A stretch of 64,000 bases of DNA from Lysinibacter sp. HNR. Lineage in GTDB: Bacteria > Actinomycetota > Actinomycetes > Actinomycetales > Microbacteriaceae. A model generated the notes under the pieces. That model did no database searches. It was not told the origin of the DNA and worked only from the letters and a program-made list of their open reading frames with translations. Shown one piece after another: positions 11,893 through 21,333 of this stretch. How positions within the stretch are numbered: position 1 is the stretch's first letter; every line of letters begins with the position of its first letter. Both the position numbers and the translations under genes were made by a program. The stretch covers positions 2,170,001-2,234,000 of the forward strand of contig NZ_CP121684.1 in NCBI RefSeq assembly GCF_029760935.1. The letters run 5' to 3'.

Positions 11893-11948
11893 GGGAATCG
11901 CTCTATATCTGTACCTATCTGCGGTGCGCCAGAAAATCGTAATCGTGA

Positions 11949-12581
11949 CTACCTGTTTACCAGCCAGTCAAGCAGACGGTCGAGATACCCCTCCAGGCGG
12001 GCCAGATAAGCTTGATCATCACCGGAAAGAAGCCACTGAATCTGCAGTCCATCCATAACGGCTATCACCTCTGCGGCGATTTCTCCCGCGTTAAAGTCGC
12101 CGCTAATTTGTCCCTCGTGGACGGCCTCGGCAAGGGCAACCCGAAGCTGCTCTTCAAGATCGTGGTAACGTTGCCGAAACCAATCGGTGACGGGACTATC
12201 AAGAGCAACGGATTCTCCTAGAAGAACAGCAAAGGCCCGAGTGATGGTGGGGTGCGCAATATCATTTGCGGCAACGTCACGAAAACTATCGATGGTCTCG
12301 AGCGGAAGCGCCTCCTGGTCGAACTCCCAGGCGTTATGTTCGTCCCGCTCGGCAAGCAGCGTATCAAGGAGTTCACGCTTGCTCCGAAAATGGTAGAGAA
12401 GACCCGCCTTCGAAATCCCCGCACGTGAGGCAATCTCGTCAAGCGATGTACCGTTATATCCGGCCCGCGCAAAAGAGTGCGCTGCAGAATTCAAAATACG
12501 TTCGCGAGTTACGTGAGATGACGGACGCTTAGACGCCACTTCCACAGCGGTGAGTCCAGCGGCACTATCGTATTCAGGCAT
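11949..12581 (-). CDS. TetR-family transcriptional regulator
   Basis: A 210-residue regulator. The N-terminal helix-turn-helix covers about residues 22-68 (RERILNSAAHSFARAGYNGT, SLDEIASRAGISKAGLLYHF), a classic TetR pattern, followed by an all-helical ligand-binding domain. It is divergent from the MFS transporter and beta-glucosidase genes, so it probably represses them and responds to a sugar or glucoside. Two inverted repeats in the shared intergenic region are candidate operators. A short acidic N-terminal extension precedes the DNA-binding domain. The ligand is not predictable from sequence. Confidence 0.9.
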   Translation of the reverse strand: MPEYDSAAGLTAVEVASKRPSSHVTRERILNSAAHSFARAGYNGTSLDEIASRAGISKAGLLYHFRSKRELLDTLLAERDEHNAWEFDQEALPLETIDSFRDVAANDIAHPTITRAFAVLLGESVALDSPVTDWFRQRYHDLEEQLRVALAEAVHEGQISGDFNAGEIAAEVIAVMDGLQIQWLLSGDDQAYLARLEGYLDRLLDWLVNR

Positions 12582-12734
12582 AGCTCAACCTTACCTGCCT
12601 TATTGATCACGTTTAACAATGTATTTTTGCAGACACTGACCTTAGAACCACCGTTTTATCCTGCACGGGGTACGGGATCAGGCCTGAAATACAAACGCTA
12701 AAAATCTCTTGTGGCGAACAGCAGCAACACGAGG

Positions 12735-12764
12735 TTGTTGAAGCAACAAATCTGTGCTTATAAT
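12735..12764 (+). promoter_or_regulatory. Promoter with overlapping inverted-repeat operator for the MFS/GH3 genes
   Basis: TTGTTG (12735-12740) and TATAAT (12759-12764) are 18 bases apart and face the transporter gene. The -35 element is also the left arm of a perfect 6-bp inverted repeat, TTGTTG-AAG-CAACAA (12735-12749), which places a repressor site directly on the promoter. Confidence 0.6.
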
Positions 12765-12773
12765 GTGATACCC

Positions 12774-12803
12774 TCACAAACCTACCGACTGGTTGGAAAG
12801 TGA
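12774..12803. promoter_or_regulatory. Candidate TetR operator downstream of the promoter
   Basis: A 30-bp interrupted palindrome has symmetric blocks TCAC...CC.ACC (left) and GGT.GG...GTGA (right). It lies just after the TATAAT box, between the transcription start and the transporter ATG at 12838, where a bound dimer would block elongation or promoter clearance. Confidence 0.5.
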
Positions 12804-12837
12804 GATTTTCACAAATAGCGGCCCAAAGGAGAGGCGC

Positions 12838-14232
12838 ATGTCCAGCGCACAACAAAACACAGCCAATACGTCTTCCGAAATTTCAGAGCACGAGTCAGAA
12901 ACACTCAACCCTAAAAGACGTTTCATCATCCTCTATGTGCTCGCCTACGGAGGTGGATTCATTGGTATTTTTGGGCCGGCTATACTTTCGCTCTACACCC
13001 GACTCACCGATGTCTTCCCCTCGGAGGTCGACGGACTACTCAGCCCCGTATCCGCACTGGCGATCGTCTCGGGAATCGGCGCCATAGCTGCAGCCCTGGC
13101 AAACCCCTTCATTGGACGTCTCAGCGACCGCACCACTTCACGGTGGGGAATGCGTCGCCCCTGGTTGGCCATTAGTTCCCTCATATTCACCGCCGGAATT
13201 CTGCTGGTGGCGTTTGGCCCCGGGCACATTGTGACTCTCACCCTGGGGTGGGTTCTCGCCCAGGGCGGTTTTAACGGAATGCTCGCGATCTACACCGCAA
13301 TACTCCCCGACCAGATTCCCGAACGGCTTCGAGGCAGAGTCGCGGCCTCGCTCGGAATCGCACAAAACGTTGCCAGCCTGGCGGCTGTCTGGCTCATCGG
13401 TCTGTTTGCTGCCGGAACCATAGAGTTCAGTGACCTGGGGGTCATCACGGGAGGAAACCCCTCCAGCCCACTGCGCTTTCTCGTGCCTCTCGCGATCGCG
13501 CTGATCACGGCTTTTGCCCTCTTTGTTGTGCTGGCTCCCCTGGATCGCAGGCTTGACCGTTCCCAGGTCCCCACCTACTCGGCCGGGGAATTCTTTGGCT
13601 CGTTTGTCTTCAACCCTAAGAAGAACCCCGACTTTAGCTGGGCCTGGATCAGCCGTTTCTTCTTCATGCTGGGAATCGCCTACCTGCTTGTGTACCAAGC
13701 TCCCTACTCTGAGATACACCTTGGCTTTACCGGTTCTGAGCTTGACGATGTTGTTCTCTGGGGTACCATCGCAACCGTGAGTGGAGTTGTCATCACGGGA
13801 TATCTCGCGGGTAAGCTCTCGGATATCTTCCATCGTAGGAAAATCTTTGTGATCTTCTCTGCCCTCCTCTACGCCATCAGCCTTCTTTTCCTCACGTTTG
13901 CCACCCCCGACCACTCCGGACTTCCCATTGCACTCATCGGCCTGTTCATCGGAGGACTCGCACAGGGAATCTACTTTGGCATCGACCTCGCCCTGGTTAC
14001 CGACGTACTCCCCGACAAAAAAGCGGATGCGGCAAAAGACCTGGGTGTGTTCAATATCGCCTCGGCGGGCCCCCAGTTTATGGCCCCCTTTATTGCCCCC
14101 CTATTCCTGGGCATGACCCTTTTCAACGGATCGGGAACCTCACAGGACAACTTCAGCGCCCTGTTCTTCTTTGCCGCAATATTCTCAACGATTGGAGCGC
14201 TCCTGGTGCTCCCCATCAAGAAGGTGAAATAA
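12838..14232 (+). CDS. MFS sugar transporter (glycoside/GPH-like)
   Basis: A 464-residue integral membrane protein with about 12 hydrophobic segments. The cytoplasmic loop after helix 2 reads GRLSDRTTSRWGMRRPWLAI, the MFS signature loop in the form found in glycoside/sugar:cation symporters. The start is set at 12838, because AAAGGAG lies 6 bases upstream; an in-frame TTG at 12793 lacks such support. The gene is followed 3 bases after its stop by a GH3 glycosidase, so it probably imports the oligosaccharide or glucoside that enzyme cleaves. Regulation by the divergent TetR protein is likely. The substrate is inferred from context only. Confidence 0.88.
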   Translation: MSSAQQNTANTSSEISEHESETLNPKRRFIILYVLAYGGGFIGIFGPAILSLYTRLTDVFPSEVDGLLSPVSALAIVSGIGAIAAALANPFIGRLSDRTTSRWGMRRPWLAISSLIFTAGILLVAFGPGHIVTLTLGWVLAQGGFNGMLAIYTAILPDQIPERLRGRVAASLGIAQNVASLAAVWLIGLFAAGTIEFSDLGVITGGNPSSPLRFLVPLAIALITAFALFVVLAPLDRRLDRSQVPTYSAGEFFGSFVFNPKKNPDFSWAWISRFFFMLGIAYLLVYQAPYSEIHLGFTGSELDDVVLWGTIATVSGVVITGYLAGKLSDIFHRRKIFVIFSALLYAISLLFLTFATPDHSGLPIALIGLFIGGLAQGIYFGIDLALVTDVLPDKKADAAKDLGVFNIASAGPQFMAPFIAPLFLGMTLFNGSGTSQDNFSALFFFAAIFSTIGALLVLPIKKVK

Positions 14233-14235
14233 ATC

Positions 14236-16683
14236 GTGGAGCACTCATCATACGAAGCCGAACTGCTTGACATACTCAAACAGCTCACGCTCGAAGAAAA
14301 GGTATCACTGGTTTCGGGAGCGACGTTCTGGTCAACAACCGAAATCGAGCGTGTGGGCCTCCGATCCCTGATGCTCTCGGACGGACCGGCGGGAGTGAGG
14401 GGACCGACCTGGTCAGAGAAGCACCCGTCAGCGTCTCTGCCCAACCCCACTGCACTGGCAGCAACATTTAATCCCGAACTCGCAAAACGAGCGGGGCAGT
14501 TGATCGGTTCAGAGGCACGGAGGAAAAACGTAGACATTGTGCTCGGACCGACCGTAAATCTACACCGCTCCCCCCTGGCCGGGAGGAATTTCGAGGCATT
14601 TAGCGAGGACCCAGTCCTCACGGCCGAAACCGCCGTTGCACTGGTGCAGGGGATTCAGTCCCAGGGAGTAGCTGCAACAGCAAAACACTTCATTGGCAAC
14701 GATGCGGAGACCGACCGATTCACCGCAAACTCGGTGATCGACGAGCACACACTGCGCACCGTCTACGCCCTTCCTTTTGAGGAGATGGTGACGGAGGCCG
14801 GGGTCTGGGCCGTGATGAGCAGCTACAACAGCATCAACGGAACCACCGGAACAGAATCGCCCCTACTCAGGGATATGCTACGGGGCGAATGGGGATTTGA
14901 CGGCTTGATCATCTCGGATTGGGACGCCGTTCGTAGTGTTGAGGGCAGTGGAAAGACTGAAACTACCCTCGCGATGCCCGGCCCCAAAACAGCCTGGAAC
15001 AAAGGCCTCCTGCAGGCGGTGAAGGACAACCGTGTTCCAGAAGCAGATCTGGATAAAAAGGTGATCCACCTGCTACGAACCGCAGCCCGGGTGGGGGCTC
15101 TCAGGGGATTCACTCCCGCCGTAGACCCCAACACCCTTGAAGTTCCACCACAGCCCACAGACGCCGAGGTTCGCAGTTTTCTCACCGACCTAGCGATACA
15201 GGGAAGCGTTTTACTACGTAACCAAGATGAAGCGCTCCCGATACAGCCGGAAAGCGTGAAGCGTATAGCGGTTATCGGCCCGGCAGCGGAGCGTGTTCGT
15301 TCCGGCGGAGGCGGAAGCGCCACGGTAGTACCGCCCCACCTCATCACTCCCCTCGAAGGAATCCGTACCCAATTCCCGCAGGCAGAGATTCGCTACACCC
15401 TCGGAGCAGACACACACGAGCTACTCAAACCAATAGGCTCAGCGGGACGCGCAGCAAGTGGCACCCCCGGCGTTGACGTGCAGTTTTTTGCCTCGGACGG
15501 CACCCTCCTAGGCTCGGAGGAGCGCGATGGCAACGATGTTGTCTACGGCATGGGATACCCGAATGGGATTGATGGTGATCGAGTACACCGCATTCGCCTG
15601 AGCACCACCCTCGGTGCAGAGCATCACGGCACGCGTCGAATCTCCGTTGCGGGGGTGGGTCGTATCACGCTGAGCTTAGGCAATCAGGTTTTATCTGAGG
15701 AACACCTTGCGCTCGGCTCGGTCGACCCCATAGGGGGCCTCTCTTTCCCACCGCAGCGTGTGCACGACGTGGAGCTGGCTGCATCACCGCAGGTGGTCAC
15801 TGTGGACTTTATCCCAGACCCTGACACCCTCGTAAATCTGCGTCTCGGTTACGCAGGTCCGCAACGCACCGCGGCACAATTACTAGCCGAAGCGGAAGAG
15901 CTGGCAGCGTGGGCCGAGGTGGCCCTGGTGTTTGTGGGGTCAACCGAAGCCGATGAGTCAGAAGGGTTCGATCGAACGACGCTCAGTCTCGGCTCCGCGA
16001 CCAATGCCCTGGTCGAAACGGTTGCGACAGCCAACCCACAGACGGTAGTCGTACTTAACGTGGGATCCCCCGTCGCTCTCCCCTGGCGGGAACGGGTTGC
16101 AGCTATTTTGCTGAGCCATTTCCCCGGACAAGAAGGGGGAACCGCAATCGCACGGGTGCTCTCGGGGGAAGCCGAGCCGGGTGGTCGTCTCCCCAACAGC
16201 TGGCCCGAGTCAGACAATACAAAGATTCCCCTCACCTCACCGATAAATGGGGAGGTCGTTTATTCCGAGGGCAGCTCCGTGGGGTATCGAAACGCAAACA
16301 CACGGTTTTCCTACGGCTTCGGCCACGGTCTAGGCTATAGCTCGTGGAGTAGAGAATCGGTGCGAGTACAGTGGCAACATAATGGGGCCCTCACGATTTC
16401 TGTTTCCGTAGGCAACACCGGTAAACGCATCGGCCAGCAGACGGTAATGGCATTTGCATCTTCCCCCGAACAAAACGACTCTCCACCTTTTTATATAGGA
16501 AGTGCGCAGGTCACGGCAGGGCCGGGAGAAGCAACAACCGCCACCATCACGGTTCCCCCCGCCAGGATCAGCAGGGTTTTTGGTTACAGCAGAGGGCTCA
16601 CAGATCTTAAAGAACTCAGTATCTCGGCAGGCTTTGCAAGTTCCGATCGAAGCGCACCGATCACCATTACCCGACCCGCATAG
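14236..16683 (+). CDS. Glycoside hydrolase family 3 beta-glucosidase with PA14-like insert
   Basis: An 815-residue GH3 enzyme without a signal peptide, so probably cytosolic. The (alpha/beta) barrel carries LSDGPAGVRG, the KHFIGNDAET segment and the nucleophile Asp in GLIISDWDAVRS; the second domain carries the likely acid/base Glu in STEADESEGFDRTTL. Between the halves (about residues 390-540) lies an insert resembling the PA14 carbohydrate-binding domain of bacterial beta-glucosidases, and the C-terminus has a fibronectin-III-like domain. The GTG start lies 3 bases after the transporter stop, indicating translational coupling. It is expected to hydrolyse imported beta-glucosides or plant saponin-type sugars; exact specificity is unknown. 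Confidence 0.93.
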   Translation: MEHSSYEAELLDILKQLTLEEKVSLVSGATFWSTTEIERVGLRSLMLSDGPAGVRGPTWSEKHPSASLPNPTALAATFNPELAKRAGQLIGSEARRKNVDIVLGPTVNLHRSPLAGRNFEAFSEDPVLTAETAVALVQGIQSQGVAATAKHFIGNDAETDRFTANSVIDEHTLRTVYALPFEEMVTEAGVWAVMSSYNSINGTTGTESPLLRDMLRGEWGFDGLIISDWDAVRSVEGSGKTETTLAMPGPKTAWNKGLLQAVKDNRVPEADLDKKVIHLLRTAARVGALRGFTPAVDPNTLEVPPQPTDAEVRSFLTDLAIQGSVLLRNQDEALPIQPESVKRIAVIGPAAERVRSGGGGSATVVPPHLITPLEGIRTQFPQAEIRYTLGADTHELLKPIGSAGRAASGTPGVDVQFFASDGTLLGSEERDGNDVVYGMGYPNGIDGDRVHRIRLSTTLGAEHHGTRRISVAGVGRITLSLGNQVLSEEHLALGSVDPIGGLSFPPQRVHDVELAASPQVVTVDFIPDPDTLVNLRLGYAGPQRTAAQLLAEAEELAAWAEVALVFVGSTEADESEGFDRTTLSLGSATNALVETVATANPQTVVVLNVGSPVALPWRERVAAILLSHFPGQEGGTAIARVLSGEAEPGGRLPNSWPESDNTKIPLTSPINGEVVYSEGSSVGYRNANTRFSYGFGHGLGYSSWSRESVRVQWQHNGALTISVSVGNTGKRIGQQTVMAFASSPEQNDSPPFYIGSAQVTAGPGEATTATITVPPARISRVFGYSRGLTDLKELSISAGFASSDRSAPITITRPA

Positions 16684-16744
16684 AAGTCGAAGTCACCCAG
16701 TAATCAGGAGGTCATAGCTCAAGTGATAGTGATAGGGTGCGGCA

Positions 16745-17209
16745 ATGGCTGAACTCTCGCAGGTTAAAAAGTGGGCGGAGGCGCTTATCGCGCTGCACCT
16801 GAACCCGCTCGAGTGGTCGTTTGCGTTTGACCACGCAAAAAGACGTGCCGGGGCATGCCACTACACCCAGAAAAAAATCACGGTCTCCCGCTACCTCGCC
16901 GCGAAATATAGCGACGACGAAATCCACCAGATCTTGCTGCACGAGATTGCTCACGCCCTAGCCGGACATGCCGCGGCTCACGGCCCCGTCTGGAAAAAAA
17001 TAGCGGAAAACATTGGTTACGATGGCGAACGACTTCACGATGGGGAATCCGCGCATGAACTCGCCCCCTACGTCGGTCACTGCGCCGCGGGGCACACTCA
17101 CTACCGCTACCGCGCTCCCACTCGAGAACTCTCCTGTGGGAGCTGCGGAAGCGGTTTTGATGTGCGCTATCTGATTACGTGGGAGACTCGCAGACCCGGT
17201 GCGGCTTGA
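16745..17209 (+). CDS. SprT-like zinc metalloprotein
   Basis: A 154-residue protein with the SprT-like domain. The metal-binding HEIAHALAGH motif lies near residues 67-76, and a C-terminal zinc-ribbon-like part is seen (GHCAAGH, then LSCGSCGSGF). Eukaryotic SPRTN proteases of this fold cleave DNA-protein crosslinks; bacterial SprT proteins are little studied, so only metal binding and probable protease chemistry are stated. No membrane segment is present. The gene lies 61 bases after the beta-glucosidase and could be its own unit. Confidence 0.88.
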   Translation: MAELSQVKKWAEALIALHLNPLEWSFAFDHAKRRAGACHYTQKKITVSRYLAAKYSDDEIHQILLHEIAHALAGHAAAHGPVWKKIAENIGYDGERLHDGESAHELAPYVGHCAAGHTHYRYRAPTRELSCGSCGSGFDVRYLITWETRRPGAA

Positions 17210-17447
17210 GTCACAGGGTTTGCAACGAATACAGGCACAGCTGTCTTACGTCTACATTCAGGAAAATACGATACTGTGTAGGAGAAGAAGTTTCTCTATC
17301 TAGTGAGTACTTAATCGTTTTTACGGTGCGGTAATCGCACCACAATCACCACACACTGCGCAATAGCCTGGTTTCAGTGACGCATTTGTTTGTGTGATTC
17401 ACTCACGTTTCCAAACAGACAGCCCAGAAAACAGGACACATACAATA

Positions 17448-18812
17448 ATGACCACCACTTTTGCTGAGCTGGGATTGCCCACTCCTCTCGTCGCCATTCT
17501 TCGCGATGAGGGAAAAACCGAGGCTTTTCCCATTCAACAAGACACTCTTCCCGACACGCTAGCAGGACGTGACGTCTTGGGGCGAGGTAAAACAGGGTCG
17601 GGAAAAACGATCGCGTTTGCGCTCCCCCTGGTTGCCCGTATCGGTGAAAAACACGCGGGACAAAAGCCTCGGCCGGGACGTCCCCGTGGGCTTGTTCTTG
17701 CACCCACTCGTGAACTTGCAACACAGATCGCCGCAACCATCTCACCCCTGGCAGAGGCGTACGGCCTCACTACCACTACCGTTTTTGGTGGGGTGCGCCA
17801 AACTTCCCAGGTAAACGCATTGCGGCGCGGCGTAGATATTGTGGTTGCCTGCCCCGGAAGGTTAGAAGATCTGATGAAACAGGGTCAGGTGACGCTCGAC
17901 GCGGTAGAAATCACGGTTCTCGACGAGGCAGATCATATGGCCGATCTGGGGTTTTTGCCCGGTGTAACCCGTATTTTAGAAGCAACCCCGCGTGAAGGCC
18001 AGCGCTTACTATTTTCTGCAACACTTGATAACGGGGTGGATCGCCTCGTCAAAAAGTTCCTTACAAACGCCAAACTTCACTCGGTGGACGAGGCTCACTC
18101 ACCCGTTGCCGCTATGACACACAGCATCTACGAGGTCGCCTCGGTCGAGATCAAAAAAGAACTCGTCAAGAAGCTGGCGTCAGGTCAGGGGCGTCGTATC
18201 CTCTTCACTCGTACCAAGCACGCCGCTAAAAAATTGGCAAAACAGCTTACCAACGGTGGTATCCCCGCCGTTGACCTACACGGTAACCTCTCACAGAACC
18301 AGAGGGATCGAAATCTCGCACGCTTTGCTTCGGGTGAGGCCCGAGTGCTTGTTGCCACCGATGTTGCTGCCCGCGGGGTTCACGTTGACAATGTTGAGCT
18401 TGTTGTTCATGTCGACCCGCCGGCGGAGCACAAGGCCTATCTCCACCGCTCGGGTCGCACCGCTCGTGCCGGCAGCGAGGGTCAGGTTGTGACCATCTGT
18501 CTTCCCGAACAGCGCCGTGATCTCCTGCAATTGCTGCGCAAGGCAGCCATCACAGCTACCCCGACTACAGTGACCGCTCAATCAGAGAGCGTTGTACAAC
18601 TCGTGGGACCAGCAGCAGAATACGTTGCTCCCGCTCCCGTAGTGCAGCAGAAAAAGGGTGGGGGAGCCTCGACCGGCGCCAATGCCAAACGCAAGCGTGC
18701 TCTGCGTAGCACGGGCGGATCCTCGCGCACCCCATCTCGCGAAAACCGCAGGGGTGGCACTGGAGGAAACGGCAGAAAGAGTGCCTCTCGATCGCCCCAT
18801 CCTTCACGCTAA
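17448..18812 (+). CDS. DEAD-box RNA helicase
   Basis: A 454-residue helicase with all core motifs: Q-motif (FPIQQDTLP), Walker A GRGKTGSGKT, PTRELATQI, the DEAD box in VLDEADHMADLGF, SAT, and C-terminal HRSGRTARAG. The tail after about residue 380 is Lys/Arg/Gly-rich (KRKRALRSTGG), a usual RNA-binding extension of RhlE/CshA-like enzymes. The start is placed at 17448 (MTTTFAELGLP), matching the family N-terminus with AGGA upstream; the frame is open further upstream to 17394, but that part looks non-coding. Likely roles are ribosome assembly or RNA decay in the cytoplasm. Confidence 0.95.
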   Translation: MTTTFAELGLPTPLVAILRDEGKTEAFPIQQDTLPDTLAGRDVLGRGKTGSGKTIAFALPLVARIGEKHAGQKPRPGRPRGLVLAPTRELATQIAATISPLAEAYGLTTTTVFGGVRQTSQVNALRRGVDIVVACPGRLEDLMKQGQVTLDAVEITVLDEADHMADLGFLPGVTRILEATPREGQRLLFSATLDNGVDRLVKKFLTNAKLHSVDEAHSPVAAMTHSIYEVASVEIKKELVKKLASGQGRRILFTRTKHAAKKLAKQLTNGGIPAVDLHGNLSQNQRDRNLARFASGEARVLVATDVAARGVHVDNVELVVHVDPPAEHKAYLHRSGRTARAGSEGQVVTICLPEQRRDLLQLLRKAAITATPTTVTAQSESVVQLVGPAAEYVAPAPVVQQKKGGGASTGANAKRKRALRSTGGSSRTPSRENRRGGTGGNGRKSASRSPHPSR

Positions 18813-18853
18813 TCCGTTCGGGATGTTCTGATCCGCTGCTAGGCTTTTACACC

Positions 18854-19945
18854 ATGTCTCCCACAAAACTATTTAGCCCGATAACGCTTCGCAGCACCAC
18901 ATTTCGCAACAGGCTGTGGGCGGCACCCATGTGCCAGTACTCGGTGAACACAGAAGACGGCGTAGCAAACGATTGGCATCTTGTGCATTTGGGCTCCCTC
19001 GCCCGGGGCGGAGCAGGGGCAGTTATTGTAGAGGCAACCGCTGTGACGCCCGAGGGGAGAATCTCTCCACAGGATCTTGGTCTGTGGAACGATGACCAGC
19101 AAAACGCACTGGCTCGAATGGTGTCGACCATCCATTCAAGCGGCACCGCTGCGATGATTCAGCTCGCGCACGCGGGCCGTAAAGCCTCAGTGTATCGACC
19201 GTGGTCAGCCCAAAGCGGCTCAATACCCCTGACCGAGGGAGGGTGGAAAACGGTCGCCCCCAGCGCCATCGCTTTTAACGGCCACGACCGGCCACAAGAA
19301 CTTACAATAACCGAGATCGACCTGGTGGTTAATTCTTTTGTGAGCGCAGCCCGTCGTTCTGTCGCAGCAGGATTCGACGCGATCGAAATACACGCAGCAC
19401 ACGGATATTTGATCCACCAGTTTTTATCGCCGCTCAGCAATACTCGCAGCGATCACTATGGTGGGAGCGCCGAGAATCGAGCACGGATGCTCCTCAACAT
19501 CATTCGCACAATTCGTTCTGAACACACAAACCTCCCCCTCCTGGTGCGTTTCTCCGCCGATGACTACGTTCCGGGTGGCCTAGATGCGGCACAGGTTGCG
19601 CTCTTTTCTCAGTGGGCCGAGCAGGCGGGGGCAGACCTCATCGATGTTTCTAGTGGAGGACTCATCGCTGATGCGCAAATCCCTGTCTTTCCCGGTTACC
19701 AGGTAGAGTACGCCGCGACCATCCGCAAGGCTGTGGCCATCCCCGTCTCCGCAGTTGGTCTCATCACCGAGGCATCACAGGCAGAAAAGATACTTCAACA
19801 GCAGCAGGCGGACATCATCCTGATGGGCAGGGAATTGCTACGCAACCCCTATTTTCCGTTAAAGGCAGCGGCAAAACTTGGCGAAACTCTTCCCTACTAT
19901 CCACCACAGTATCGACGTGCACCCTATCCAAAAGGCGCCATCTAA
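18854..19945 (+). CDS. NADH:flavin oxidoreductase, Old Yellow Enzyme family (YqjM-like)
   Basis: A 363-residue TIM-barrel FMN enzyme. Features of the YqjM (bacterial ene-reductase) subgroup are visible: FRNRLWAAPMCQYSV with the redox-tuning cysteine, the AHAGRKAS substrate-side motif, the AAHGYLIHQFLSPLSNTRSD catalytic segment and LMGRELLRNPYFP at the C-terminus. It reduces activated C=C bonds of enals, enones or nitro compounds with NAD(P)H; the physiological substrate is unknown. A TAGGCT hexamer at 18840-18845 lies 8 bases before the ATG and 17 bases after TTCGGG, suggesting a leaderless transcript. Its stop overlaps that of the convergent gene. Confidence 0.93.
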   Translation: MSPTKLFSPITLRSTTFRNRLWAAPMCQYSVNTEDGVANDWHLVHLGSLARGGAGAVIVEATAVTPEGRISPQDLGLWNDDQQNALARMVSTIHSSGTAAMIQLAHAGRKASVYRPWSAQSGSIPLTEGGWKTVAPSAIAFNGHDRPQELTITEIDLVVNSFVSAARRSVAAGFDAIEIHAAHGYLIHQFLSPLSNTRSDHYGGSAENRARMLLNIIRTIRSEHTNLPLLVRFSADDYVPGGLDAAQVALFSQWAEQAGADLIDVSSGGLIADAQIPVFPGYQVEYAATIRKAVAIPVSAVGLITEASQAEKILQQQQADIILMGRELLRNPYFPLKAAAKLGETLPYYPPQYRRAPYPKGAI

Positions 19946-20478
19946 AAGACCCCAGCGCTTGCCAGAACCGCGCGAAGAAGCGCACCGCGGCCCCCCTCCA
20001 TGTCTGCGATTGTGCTATCAAGAGTCGCCTCTTGCGGGCTGAGCCAGCTTACCTCGAGAGCATCCTGACGCGGGTCACACGTTCCCGTCACAGGAACAAT
20101 AAACACTAGGGAAACAGCGTGCTGCCTCTCATCAACAAAAGGACTAATGCCCGGAAGGGGAAAATATTCTGCAACCTGTGCGGGCACCGGGTTCGCTGGA
20201 AGCAGAGGAAAAGCCATCGGGCCAAGATCTTTTTCGATATGTCGAAAGAGAGCCTCACGAATTGTCTCGCCATACATCACGCGTCCGGTCACAAGCATCC
20301 TTGCCATCGCGCCCCCGGGAGTCGCACGAAGCAAAAGCCCAACCTCGGTGATTCGCCCTAGGCCGTCTACCCTCACCGGGATCGCCTCAACGCACACTAT
20401 CGGTAGTCTCCGTCTAGCCTGCGCCAGCTCCTCCTCGCTCAGCCATCCGAGATTGGGGTCGGGAGTGTTCATGTCCAT
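19942..20478 (-). CDS. DUF4916 / NUDIX-related protein
   Basis: A 178-residue cytosolic protein recognised as the actinobacterial DUF4916 family, which has a NUDIX-like fold. The opening LGWLSEEELAQARRRLPIVC and central GRVMYGETIREALFRHIEKD, a degenerate equivalent of the NUDIX box, are visible. The canonical GX5EX7REUXEEXGU pattern is not intact, so pyrophosphohydrolase activity is doubtful. The gene is convergent with the ene-reductase and the two stops overlap. A second Met (MNTPDP, 6 bases inside) is the better start if the TATAGG box just upstream drives a leaderless mRNA. Confidence 0.85.
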   Translation of the reverse strand: MDMNTPDPNLGWLSEEELAQARRRLPIVCVEAIPVRVDGLGRITEVGLLLRATPGGAMARMLVTGRVMYGETIREALFRHIEKDLGPMAFPLLPANPVPAQVAEYFPLPGISPFVDERQHAVSLVFIVPVTGTCDPRQDALEVSWLSPQEATLDSTIADMEGGRGALLRAVLASAGVF

Positions 20479-20614
20479 AACCTATATTCTGCACTACCCG
20501 GTGCTGTCCGTGTTGCAAGTCAGACACCCGGCACGTACCGGTCGTTAGCAAGAAAGAACAATACTTAATAAAAACTTTGAGAATAGATAGAGAAACACAG
20601 CATAGAGTAGAACT

Positions 20615-21289
20615 ATGACCGATTTAATCATTGATGATGCTCTCGTGCGCTGGTCTGTCCCCCAAGACGAGCGTGCGGAGGCGCTGCGCACCCGACCACT
20701 ACTGGTAATGATGCACGGCTACGGCTCTTTCGAGGGCGACCTCATTAATCTTCAGAATTTTCTGCCCAAACACTTTGTCTTGGCTTCACCGCGCGCACCC
20801 CTTATCGCCCCACCGCCCGTGGTTGATGGCTTTGCCTGGTTCCAGATGGAAGACCCGGGAAACCCCTCCCCCGAGGACGGCGAAAGGGCGGTAACAGCGC
20901 TTCTTGGATGGCTTGATCGTGTAGCTGGAACTGTTGAGGGCGGACTCAGCCGCGTCAGCCTCCTGGGATTTTCTCAGGGTGGCGCCATGGCCACGCACGC
21001 CCTGCGCACACAACCGGAACGCTTCATCTCAGTCGTCAACTGCTCCGGATTTATCATTGACTGCGATATGCCGGGAGATAAAACCCTCAAGACGACACGC
21101 CCGCCCGTGTTTTGGGGACGTGACGTTGATGACCCGATTATCACCCCCAACGCTATTTCCCGAACCGAGGATTGGATTCCCGGCCACTCAACCCCAACAA
21201 TCCAGCTCTATCCCGGCGTTGGCCACTCAATCTCTGAGCAAGAGTTGCGAGACATCAATCACTTTCTCAACCGGCTGTGCCCCGACTAA
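20615..21289 (+). CDS. Alpha/beta-hydrolase, phospholipase/carboxylesterase family
   Basis: A 224-residue soluble hydrolase. The nucleophile elbow is GFSQG (about residues 115-119), the likely acid is Asp in RDVDDPIITP and the histidine is in GVGHSIS, giving a complete triad; the oxyanion region is MMHGYGS. Family members hydrolyse short-chain esters, lysophospholipids or acyl-thioesters. A TAGAGT hexamer at 20603-20608 lies 6 bases before the ATG and no Shine-Dalgarno is seen, consistent with a leaderless transcript. The physiological substrate is unknown. Confidence 0.9.
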   Translation: MTDLIIDDALVRWSVPQDERAEALRTRPLLVMMHGYGSFEGDLINLQNFLPKHFVLASPRAPLIAPPPVVDGFAWFQMEDPGNPSPEDGERAVTALLGWLDRVAGTVEGGLSRVSLLGFSQGGAMATHALRTQPERFISVVNCSGFIIDCDMPGDKTLKTTRPPVFWGRDVDDPIITPNAISRTEDWIPGHSTPTIQLYPGVGHSISEQELRDINHFLNRLCPD

Positions 21290-21333
21290 TAGACAGAAAG
21301 CGCTCAAACTCATTCAAATGATACTCAAGAACG

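Noticed and set aside
12613-12855. 80-codon minus-strand frame between TetR and MFS genes
   Set aside because: It covers the promoter and operators of the transporter and lacks any family resemblance.
13138-13914. 258-codon minus-strand frame
   Set aside because: It is antisense to the MFS transporter; its low-complexity charged composition is what a reversed membrane-protein gene gives.
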